Shown here: positions 1 through 5,769 of the stretch, in pieces
Numbering within the stretch: the stretch's first letter is position 1
Layout: each line of letters starts with the position of its first letter
Assembly: GCA_035541255.1 (NCBI GenBank)
Contig: DATKNR010000004.1
Coordinates: 1 to 5,769 of the forward strand
DNA length: 5,769 nt
Direction of reading: 5' to 3'
Origin: JOPF136 sp035541255
GTDB lineage: Bacteria; Acidobacteriota; Terriglobia; Acidiferrales; UBA7541
The notes under the pieces: model-generated
Databases searched by the model: none
The model's input: the letters and a program-made list of their open reading frames with translations, nothing else
Told to the model about the DNA's origin: nothing
Position numbers and translations under genes: made by a program

Positions 1-351
1 GATGTTGTCGGGAAGGATGATGTAGTAGCGGGTAGCGTCGAGGAGCTGGCCCGGGCCGAACAGGACATCTGCAAATTGGGGCTGTAGAAATTGCCGGCCG
101 GTGCCGCCCGTGCCGTGGAGGATCAGCACCGCGTTGGTGACGCGGCCGGTGGTGTCCTTTGCCGGTTTGCCGAGGGTGAGGTAGTGCAGGCGCAGCTCGG
201 GGAGCGATTCACCCGAGCGGAAATGAAAATCGCGAGCGATGTAGTCATGCACCTCGGGCGGGGGATACGACGACGGCTGCTGCGCGGGTGCGGGGGCCGC
301 CAGCTGCGCGATGACCAGCAGGAAAAACGCAGATCTCCACAGAATTCGCAT
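1..351 (-). CDS. Secreted MetX-like alpha/beta hydrolase, N-terminal part (runs off window)
   Basis: Partial gene; 117 codons are visible and the frame is open to base 1. Residues 1-23 form a signal peptide (MRILWRSAFFLLVIAQLAAP, then APAQQ) with a likely cut after APA. Next come a Y-x-T-x-G element (LHYLTLGKP, about 56-63) and a strand followed by HGTGGTGRQFL (79-89), the oxyanion-hole turn of the homoserine O-acetyltransferase (MetX)-like alpha/beta hydrolases. RYYIILPDNI at the edge is the next conserved strand. The nucleophile Ser and the later Asp and His lie outside the window, so catalytic competence cannot be judged. A signal peptide argues against a cytoplasmic methionine-biosynthesis role; a periplasmic esterase or acyltransferase is more likely, substrate unknown. 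The ATG at 351 is preferred because GGAGGG (366-361) lies 9 bases upstream; an in-frame ATG at 360 directly touches that site and would add MRL. The gene is divergent from the phosphoesterase at 610. Confidence 0.8.
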   Translation of the reverse strand, partial: MRILWRSAFFLLVIAQLAAPAPAQQPSSYPPPEVHDYIARDFHFRSGESLPELRLHYLTLGKPAKDTTGRVTNAVLILHGTGGTGRQFLQPQFADVLFGPGQLLDATRYYIILPDNI

Positions 352-360
352 CAGTCTCAT

Positions 361-366
361 CCCTCC
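361..366 (-). promoter_or_regulatory. Ribosome binding site deciding the start of the MetX-like hydrolase
   Basis: On the minus strand the bases read GGAGGG followed by ATGAGACTG and then ATG. The site sits 9 bases from the second ATG (351) but 0 bases from the first (360). Normal Shine-Dalgarno spacing therefore favours 351. Confidence 0.6.
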
Positions 367-591
367 GGCGCGGCACTGTAGCACAGCCGAGAAGAGGCCG
401 GGACCGGGTTGAAAGGGCAGCCTCTGTGAACGCAGGGCCACGCTCGCGTGAACCCCCGGATGCACACGCCCCGCTGCCTATGCGGATCTTCCCGGCCCTT
501 TCACACAGCAAACACACGCACTTCATCAATATTTTCTTTCGCCGTAACCCACCCCTGAAAGAAGAGGGTTAGAACTCGCTTCGGTCCTTCC

Positions 592-599
592 AAGGAGGT
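592..599 (+). promoter_or_regulatory. Strong ribosome binding site for the phosphoesterase
   Basis: AAGGAGGT is a full match to the anti-Shine-Dalgarno core and lies 10 bases before the ATG at 610, fixing that start. The preceding TCCTT (586-590 region) is complementary to AAGGA, so a short local pairing could partly cover the site; the loop would be only two bases, so this is probably not functional. Confidence 0.85.
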
Positions 600-609
600 C
601 CACGCAAAC

Positions 610-2880
610 ATGAGCAAAATTGAAAGTCAGCACGCATTCGAAACGCCCGCGGCGCTGTGGCGGAAGACGCTGGCGGTGCTGGTGGCCGCGGCGTTCATGC
701 TGGCGCCGGCTGGTCTGGGGTTTTCGCCGGCCCGGGTGGAAGCGGCACCGCTGCCGCTGCCGCCGGCGCCGGCGCCGACGCCTGCTCCGAACGGCTGCAA
801 CCTCGATCCCCTGCACCACAAAATCAAACACGTGGTGTACATCCAGTTCGACAACGTGCATCTGGAGCGAGACAACCCGAATGTACCCTCCGACCTCGAG
901 CAGATGCCGAACCTGCTGAACTTTCTGAAGGGCAAAGGAACGCTGCTGACGAACAGCCACACGCCGCTGATTTCGCACACCTCGGACGACATCCTCACGT
1001 CGCTGACCGGAGTGTACGGCGACCGGCACGGAGGATCGGTGGGCAACAGCTTCGGGTTCTTTCCTCTGCCGGGGACAAGCACGAAGCCAGACCTGTTCGA
1101 CAGCACGTTCACGTACTGGACCGACCCGGTGAGCCTGGCGACACCCTCGACCGATCCGAACCCGATCATGATCGCGGCGAACGGAAAAAACGCTCCGGCG
1201 CCGTGGGTGGTGTACACGCGGGCGGGCTGCAATTTCGGAGCCGTGTCGATCGCCAACATGGAACTGGAAAACGTGTCGAGCGACGTGGCCACGGCGTTCG
1301 CCGGCGATCCCGGGGTGCTGGCGGACGCGCAGGCGGAAGCCAGCTCCAACTTCAACAAAGCGGTAGCGGATTTTGAAGGCATCGCCATTCACTGTGCGAC
1401 GGGCGATGCCGTCTGCTCCAGCGGGAATACCGGTGTACCGGACGTGCTGCCGGATGAACCGGGAGGCTACTCGGGCTTCAATGCGCTCTACGGACACAAA
1501 TTCGTGGCGCCGGTGATCAGCCCCGGAGGGCCGCTCCAAGACCTGGACGGCAACCTGGTGACCGACAATCACACGAACCAGGGCTTCCCGGGTTTCGGTG
1601 CGATCTCCGCATCGCAGACGCTGGCGTATGTGGCGTCGATGCTGGAACACAACGTTCCGGTGGTGTATTCGTACATTTCCGACGCGCACGATAACCACGC
1701 AACGGGCAGCTCCGGCAATCCCTACGCTCCCGCAGAGTGCAAGACGAACCCGGAAAGCGGGGCGCTGGGGCCGGGCAACGCATGCTACGAGGCGCAATTG
1801 CAGGCGTACAACAGCGCGTTCGGCAAATTTTTCGCGCGGCTGGCCGCGGACGGAATCGACCAGACCAACACACTGTTCCTGATCACGACCGAGGAGCAGG
1901 ATCATTTTGCCGGCGGACCGGCGACGCCGGCCGACTGCGACGGCGTCAACGTGACGTGCAGCTACGCGAAACTGGGGGAAGTGGACGTGAACACGACAGC
2001 GCTGCTCAACGCGATCGACCCGAACCTGGCGAGCACCTTCTTCGATCTGCATTTCGACATGGCACCTACGTTCTACATTTCCGGCAACCCGGCGCCGAAC
2101 GCGCCGATCACGCGTGAGTTCGAACGCGCGACGGGAAAACTGACGGCGGTGAGCCCCATTACGGGGAACACTGACAACCTGACCGTGGCGATGGCTGATC
2201 CAGTGGGGATGAAGCTGCTGCACATGATTACGGCGGACCCGCAGCGGACGCCATCGTTCGTGATGTTCGGCAACCCCGACTACTACTTCCAGACGTACGG
2301 GACGCCGACGGTGGTGGAGTCGCCAGCGTTTGCGTGGAACCACGGCGGGATTCAGCCGGAAATCACGACGACGTGGGCGGGGTTCGTGGGACCCGGTATT
2401 CGAGGCAATGTGACGGACGGCCACACGTTTGCCGATGAAACCGACTACAGGCCCACGATGCTGGCGCTCGTGGGCTTGCAGGACGACTACCAGCACGAAG
2501 GACGCGTGCTGACGGAGATCATGCAACCCTCGGCAGTGCCGTCCGGCGTGAGCAGGAATTCTGCTGATTTCCTGGCGCTCGCCGCCGCGCTCAAAAGAAT
2601 TAACGCGCCACTGGGGCCGCTCTCCCAGGACGCTCTGAAGATCTCCACGGTGGCGTTGAACGGGAACGATGCGAACGACGCGACGTACAACTTCTTGACC
2701 AATGAGATCAGCACGATCACTACCATTCGCGACAACCTGGCGGGGCGGATGCTCAACCTGCTGGAAGACGCGGAATTCAATGGAAGAGCGATCCGGCCGG
2801 GCCAAGCACTGCCGCTGATCATCGAGGCCGACGCCCTGCAGGCCTACGTCCACTTCCTTGAAGCGATCGTCACCCGATAG
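610..2880 (+). CDS. Secreted alkaline-phosphatase-superfamily phosphoesterase, 756 aa
   Basis: Residues 1-46 are an export signal: basic WRKT, a hydrophobic core (about 21-38), then ARVEA before AAP. A proline/alanine linker follows (47-60, PLPLPPAPAPTPAP). The catalytic domain spans about 66-635. Seen motifs fit the two-metal site of the superfamily: D81 in VVYIQFDN, T124 in SHTSDD as probable nucleophile (placed by its distance to TGVYGDRHG, as in nucleotide pyrophosphatases), D358 and H363 in ISDAHDNHATG, D431-H432 in TTEEQDHFAGG, and H578 in WNHGG. All six expected ligands are present, so it is probably active on a phosphate monoester or diester; the substrate is unknown and a sulfatase is less likely, as no C/S-x-P-x-R motif is seen. 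Eight cysteines (63, 207, 262, 269, 377, 392, 443, 450) could form disulfides in the periplasm. Residues 645-756 are a predicted helical extension of unknown role. Strong ribosome site at 592-599; transcription probably ends at the hairpin 2905-2937. Confidence 0.88.
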   Translation: MSKIESQHAFETPAALWRKTLAVLVAAAFMLAPAGLGFSPARVEAAPLPLPPAPAPTPAPNGCNLDPLHHKIKHVVYIQFDNVHLERDNPNVPSDLEQMPNLLNFLKGKGTLLTNSHTPLISHTSDDILTSLTGVYGDRHGGSVGNSFGFFPLPGTSTKPDLFDSTFTYWTDPVSLATPSTDPNPIMIAANGKNAPAPWVVYTRAGCNFGAVSIANMELENVSSDVATAFAGDPGVLADAQAEASSNFNKAVADFEGIAIHCATGDAVCSSGNTGVPDVLPDEPGGYSGFNALYGHKFVAPVISPGGPLQDLDGNLVTDNHTNQGFPGFGAISASQTLAYVASMLEHNVPVVYSYISDAHDNHATGSSGNPYAPAECKTNPESGALGPGNACYEAQLQAYNSAFGKFFARLAADGIDQTNTLFLITTEEQDHFAGGPATPADCDGVNVTCSYAKLGEVDVNTTALLNAIDPNLASTFFDLHFDMAPTFYISGNPAPNAPITREFERATGKLTAVSPITGNTDNLTVAMADPVGMKLLHMITADPQRTPSFVMFGNPDYYFQTYGTPTVVESPAFAWNHGGIQPEITTTWAGFVGPGIRGNVTDGHTFADETDYRPTMLALVGLQDDYQHEGRVLTEIMQPSAVPSGVSRNSADFLALAAALKRINAPLGPLSQDALKISTVALNGNDANDATYNFLTNEISTITTIRDNLAGRMLNLLEDAEFNGRAIRPGQALPLIIEADALQAYVHFLEAIVTR

Positions 2881-2904
2881 CCGGGAATCGGCCTGAAACA
2901 AACG

Positions 2905-2937
2905 GAACGGCAGGGGCTTTCCCGGCCCCTGCCGTTC
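2905..2937. terminator. Bidirectional Rho-independent-like terminator between convergent genes
   Basis: A perfect 13-bp inverted repeat (GAACGGCAGGGGC, 7-base loop TTTCCCG, GCCCCTGCCGTTC). It lies 25 bases after the phosphoesterase stop and about 60 bases after the minus-strand gene's stop. On the plus strand the stem runs into TTCTTGTCTTTCT; on the minus strand it runs into CGTTTGTTT. Both tracts are U-rich but interrupted, so termination is likely in both directions though not of the ideal uninterrupted-U type. Confidence 0.85.
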
Positions 2938-2978
2938 TTGTCTTTCTGCGCGGCTGCGGCGCGGGAGGGAACCCTTAA

Positions 2979-3001
2979 GGCGGGCAAGATGCCGGCGCTA
3001 C
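2979..3001. repeat. Short palindromic repeat-like sequence, single copy here
   Basis: On the minus strand it reads GTAGCGCCGGCATCTTGCCC, followed by GCC. The arms GCCGGC and GCCCGC flank ATCTT and pair at 5 of 6 positions. From memory, GTAGCGCCGGC(A/G)TC-type units are dispersed intergenic repeats in several acidobacterial and verrucomicrobial genomes, where they give spurious 'SAGILPA' peptides; the same peptide appears here in an unused minus-strand frame. The unit begins at the last codon and TAG stop of the 898-residue gene. Only one copy is visible, so the repeat status is inference. Confidence 0.4.
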
Positions 3002-5694
3002 GGCCCCAGGGCCTGGAGCCGCTCGCGGGCGTAGGCGGCGGATTTGCCGTTGGGAGACAGCTCCAGATACTTCTGGAAGGCCTGTTTGGCTTCGGGAACT
3101 TTGTGCTGGGCTTCGAAGGCATCGCCGAGATTGATATAGGCGATTCCGCGATTGGGATCGAGGGCGAGAGCCTTTTGGAGCCACTCGACGGCCCCATCGT
3201 AATTGCCCTGGCGGAAAAACGCGTAGCCGGCGTTATTGGCGAACAGCGCGCTTTTGGGATCGAGCTTCGCCGCCGCCTCGAATTTTTCGGCCGCCTCCGT
3301 ATAGTTTTTCTCCTTATACAGGCGGACGCCCTGATCGTTCAGTCCGGCGGCACTATCGGCGGCCGGTGGTGCATGGCCGGGCTGCTTATTCTGTTTGGCG
3401 AGCAGAGCCTTCGCGGCGGCGAGCTGCTTTTTCAGCTCTTCGTTCTGCTTGTTGGCGGCCAGAATCTCGGCGCGCATGCCTTCCAGCTCGGCGTTCACTT
3501 TGATCGCGTCTTCGCCCAGTTGCTGCGAGGAGGCGCTTAGAAACTCGGATTCGTGTTTCAGGTCGAAAATGAAATCGCCGCCCTCGCTGCCCACCAGATT
3601 GCCGAACACGGGAGTCTGGTGCGAAAGCGAGGAGACGGCCGGAATCACGTAGGCGGCGAGTTCGGTCCCGGTGATGACGCCGTCGCCATTCAAGTCGGCG
3701 CGGCCGTCGAGAGCCTGAAGCAATGTCCAGGTGAAGATGGAGTGGCCGTTGGGACCGTTGTCGGCCACCTGCTCATCGGCGCCGCCCGCAGTGAACATCT
3801 GGCGGGCCTCGCGGCGGGCGATTTCCTGAAGGTAATTGATGGTGCCTGCCATGGCGCCGCCACCGCGGGTGAGCGCAAGACCGCTGTAACAGGAATCCAT
3901 GATGAACAGGAGATGCTTTGCGGGAATGGCTTCTGAGATGTCCTGAAAATTGCTCATGGAGATGGCCTGGCCCTGGTAATCGGTGACTCCGGCATCGACC
4001 GGGATGATGTAGCCGAGGTCGCGTCCGCTGGGAAGCTTGCGGGTGGCGCCGTGACCGGCGAAGAAAACGAAGACGCGGTCCTCGCGCTTGACCATGGCAG
4101 GATCGGCGAGCTTGTCGCCGAGCAGGGAAAGGATTTTTTCGCGCGTGGCGTCTTTGTCGAAGAGCGCGAAAACGTTCTCGGGCTTGAAGTGATACTTCTG
4201 GATGAGAACGTCGCGGACGGACTGAGCGTCCTTGACGGCGTACTGCAATTTGGGCCAGCTCTGGTAATCGTCGATGCCGATGACGGCGGCCCAGCTTTCG
4301 CGATAGGGCGATTCGAACACGGAAGCGGATGCGGAGGCCGCCTGCACGGAAGCGCCTGTATCGGGCGCAAAGTCGCTGCCCTTCCAGGAAGCGAAGCGGT
4401 AGCCCTGCGACCGGAGCGTCTCGATCAGCTCGGGCAGCACGGCGGCCGCGCGCGGGTGGATATCGTGAAACAGAATGATGCCGCGGCCGACCTGCGCGAT
4501 GCGGTCGAACACACGCTGCGCGATGGATTTCGGAATGGGATCGGCCCAGTCCATCGAGTCGATGTTCCACAGCATCATCTTCATCTTTTGCGTGGCGACA
4601 AAATCGCTGATGGCTTCGTTGGTGGCGCCGTAGGGCGGGCGGAAGAGCGACGGGTCACCCTTCTCGATGTCGCGCAGCAGCGTGTCTGTGCTCTCGATCT
4701 CCTGCGTGTAGCCCGCCGGATTCAGCCTGGTGAGCAGGGGATGGCTGTAGGAGTGGTTGGCAAGTGTGGAGCCTTCCTCCATGATCCGGTAGCTGGCGGA
4801 AGAGGCCGTGGTCCACTTCACGTTGCCGTCTTTTTCGAAAGAGCCGAGATTGCGGCCGACCTCGAAGAAGACAGCTTCCAGCTTGTACTTCTTCAGGATG
4901 GCCAGGATTTCGTCGGTGTAACGCGGATGCGGGCCATCGTCGAATGTAAGCAGCAGCGTTTTCGGGGGCAGCTCGGTGCCCATGATGGCGTTGGCGAGTT
5001 TCTTCTTTCTTTCCGGAACGGGGGCCAGGGCCACGGGCTCGCCGGGCTCGTATTCCTTCAGGATCTGGTCGCGCTGATATTTCTGATTGATGTAGGCGAG
5101 GTAGCGGTCCCAGGCCTCGCGGCGAACCACCATGCCGCGCGGGCGAAATTGTCGGAAGGCCAGATCGATCTCTTTCTCGTAGAGCGACTGAATCTGATTG
5201 AGCGCGGCGACGTCTTCCGCCACGCGCTTGGAGAGCGCGGCAGCGCCGGGGTATTTCGGAATATCTGCGGACAGCTCGTCGAAGATGTCGCGAAAGGCGA
5301 GCTTATCGGCATCGTGGTAGTCGGAATTATTTTCCACGCGGTCGAGGAAGGACCCCGTCAGCGGGAAAGCGGAACCGGCGAGCTCTGCGGCGAGCTGCCC
5401 GCTCATTTGGGAGAGGCGGACGGCATTCTGCTCGAAAAGCATGCGGCCGACGAGGAGCACCCGGCCGCGGGTGGATTCGTCGAGCGCGTCTTCGTTTTCC
5501 GTAAGGACGATGATTTTGCGGAAATTGGCGACGATGTCGTCCTGCTGCTGGGCAACCTGAGCGGAGGCGGGCGCGGCGGACTGTCCCGCGGCTGGAGCAG
5601 GCGCTACGGAGGGCCGCCGAGACACCACGTACCAGCACACCCCGGCCAGCACCAGGACGATGGAGAACACGAGAAACAGTTTTTTCGGGCGCAT
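2998..5694 (-). CDS. Membrane-anchored NodB deacetylase - caspase-like protease - TPR fusion, 898 aa
   Basis: One uninterrupted frame. Residues 2-5 are basic and 6-24 form a transmembrane anchor; no lipobox (C20 is preceded by AGV). An Ala/Pro/Gln linker (28-50) leads to a helical region of unknown family (about 52-215). The NodB polysaccharide deacetylase domain (about 244-432) is complete: TFDDGP (D252 base, D253 metal), NHSYSHP (H314 and H318 metal), FRPPYGA (351-357), WNIDSMDW (376-383) and ILFHD (H410 acid). A Ser/Ala-rich linker (441-462) follows. The caspase-like peptidase C14 domain starts at WAAVIGIDDY (468) and has the His-Cys dyad: H548 in FFAGHGA and C602 in DSCYSG. An EF-hand loop lies at 667-678. 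Then a coiled coil (about 726-770) and about three TPRs (784-886). The likely role is N- or O-deacetylation of an envelope glycan, coupled to proteolysis; substrates are unknown. The ATG at 5694 is the only start after an in-frame TAG at 5742-5740; its ribosome site is weak (GGAA, 10 bases upstream). Confidence 0.93.
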   Translation of the reverse strand: MRPKKLFLVFSIVLVLAGVCWYVVSRRPSVAPAPAAGQSAAPASAQVAQQQDDIVANFRKIIVLTENEDALDESTRGRVLLVGRMLFEQNAVRLSQMSGQLAAELAGSAFPLTGSFLDRVENNSDYHDADKLAFRDIFDELSADIPKYPGAAALSKRVAEDVAALNQIQSLYEKEIDLAFRQFRPRGMVVRREAWDRYLAYINQKYQRDQILKEYEPGEPVALAPVPERKKKLANAIMGTELPPKTLLLTFDDGPHPRYTDEILAILKKYKLEAVFFEVGRNLGSFEKDGNVKWTTASSASYRIMEEGSTLANHSYSHPLLTRLNPAGYTQEIESTDTLLRDIEKGDPSLFRPPYGATNEAISDFVATQKMKMMLWNIDSMDWADPIPKSIAQRVFDRIAQVGRGIILFHDIHPRAAAVLPELIETLRSQGYRFASWKGSDFAPDTGASVQAASASASVFESPYRESWAAVIGIDDYQSWPKLQYAVKDAQSVRDVLIQKYHFKPENVFALFDKDATREKILSLLGDKLADPAMVKREDRVFVFFAGHGATRKLPSGRDLGYIIPVDAGVTDYQGQAISMSNFQDISEAIPAKHLLFIMDSCYSGLALTRGGGAMAGTINYLQEIARREARQMFTAGGADEQVADNGPNGHSIFTWTLLQALDGRADLNGDGVITGTELAAYVIPAVSSLSHQTPVFGNLVGSEGGDFIFDLKHESEFLSASSQQLGEDAIKVNAELEGMRAEILAANKQNEELKKQLAAAKALLAKQNKQPGHAPPAADSAAGLNDQGVRLYKEKNYTEAAEKFEAAAKLDPKSALFANNAGYAFFRQGNYDGAVEWLQKALALDPNRGIAYINLGDAFEAQHKVPEAKQAFQKYLELSPNGKSAAYARERLQALGP

Positions 5695-5769
5695 TCGATA
5701 TGTTCCGGATGGCGCTGCCGGACGAGCCGCAGAGCCACACTAGCAAACCCGCGGCAAAAATCCAGTTAT
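5695..5769. other. Upstream region of the deacetylase-caspase gene
   Basis: Seventy-five bases with no supported gene. The minus-strand frame of the downstream gene is closed here by TAG at 5742-5740, so the gene does not extend further. A T-rich stretch (ATTTTTG, minus strand, near 5760-5755) is present, but I see no convincing -35/-10 pair and no strong Shine-Dalgarno site; the promoter may lie outside the window. Confidence 0.4.

Larger units (their letters stand above)
352..609. other. Divergent intergenic region between the hydrolase and the phosphoesterase
   Basis: About 250 bases with no supported gene; open frames crossing it lack Shine-Dalgarno sites and recognisable protein content. 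It must hold the promoters of both flanking genes, but I find no convincing paired -35/-10 boxes. On the minus strand TGCTACAGT (383-375) resembles an extended -10 element for the hydrolase, without a good -35. On the plus strand the AT-rich patch near 524-540 is the most promoter-like stretch before the phosphoesterase. A small perfect inverted repeat, CACGC-TC-GCGTG, lies at 439-450 and could be an operator half-site pair, though it is short enough to arise by chance in GC-rich DNA. Confidence 0.4.

Noticed and set aside
245..529. Minus-strand open frame across the intergenic region
   Set aside because: Overlaps the hydrolase start in another frame, where the signal peptide and HGTGG motif clearly mark the real frame.
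610..735. Twin-arginine export signal for the phosphoesterase
   Set aside because: Only WRKT precedes the hydrophobic core; no RR-x-F-L-K pattern, so ordinary Sec export is more likely.
657..1376. Second plus-strand open frame overlapping the phosphoesterase start
   Set aside because: Gly/Ala/Arg-rich product of a shifted frame in GC-rich DNA; no ribosome site, and fully inside a well-supported gene.
627..1388. Antisense open frame of about 250 codons within the phosphoesterase
   Set aside because: No ribosome site or family resemblance; low-complexity Gly/Ala stretches mirror the proline-rich linker codons on the other strand.
526..2901. Open frame of about 790 codons on the minus strand, antisense to almost the whole phosphoesterase gene
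   Set aside because: It starts at TTG without a Shine-Dalgarno site, its product is an Arg/Val/His-rich string with no recognisable domain, and it mirrors a gene with clear catalytic motifs. Long antisense frames are expected when third codon positions are nearly all G or C.
2938..3540. Plus-strand open frame of 200 codons opposite the TPR and coiled-coil region
   Set aside because: Antisense to clear TPR coding sequence, begins inside the terminator arm region, and has no Shine-Dalgarno site or domain.
5632..5646. Lipobox-like sequence at C20 of the deacetylase-caspase protein
   Set aside because: The residue before Cys is Val (LAGVC), which does not fit the Gly/Ala/Ser needed for lipoprotein processing; a transmembrane anchor fits better.
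1..5769. CRISPR array, tRNA, rRNA, transposase or attachment site
   Set aside because: No regularly spaced repeats, cloverleaf-like sequence, rRNA motif, transposase domain or flanking terminal repeats were seen; almost all bases are in the three supported genes.

Overview
The window is high-GC bacterial DNA with strongly G/C-biased third codon positions, good Shine-Dalgarno sites at two of three genes, and genes for exported or membrane-anchored enzymes. The protein styles suggest a Gram-negative soil-type bacterium, most likely an acidobacterium: a secreted MetX-like hydrolase, a secreted alkaline-phosphatase-superfamily enzyme, and a caspase/TPR multidomain protein. That assignment is inference from gene style; there is no rRNA or other phylogenetic marker here.

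Layout. (1) At the left edge, on the minus strand, is the N-terminal 117 codons of an alpha/beta hydrolase of the homoserine O-acetyltransferase (MetX)-like group with a signal peptide; it runs off the window at base 1. (2) A divergent intergenic region of about 250 bases (352-609) carries both ribosome binding sites. (3) On the plus strand, 610-2880 encodes a 756-residue exported alkaline-phosphatase-superfamily phosphoesterase with all expected metal ligands and a candidate threonine nucleophile. (4) A short convergent gap (2881-2997) holds a perfect 13-bp hairpin that looks like a bidirectional terminator, then a short palindromic repeat-like sequence abutting the next stop codon. (5) On the minus strand, 5694-2998 encodes an 898-residue membrane-anchored protein joining an unassigned helical region, a complete NodB polysaccharide deacetylase domain, a complete caspase-like (peptidase C14) domain with a canonical EF-hand loop, a coiled coil and about three TPR repeats. 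(6) The last 75 bases are upstream sequence of that gene, with no supported feature.

The three genes are not an operon: the first two are divergent and the last two convergent. Their common theme is location, since all three products appear to be exported or anchored facing the periplasm. The deacetylase-caspase-TPR fusion is the most noteworthy item. It suggests an envelope protein in which a glycan-deacetylating enzyme is physically coupled to a possibly calcium-responsive cysteine protease and a protein-binding scaffold. No function for the fusion is established from sequence alone.
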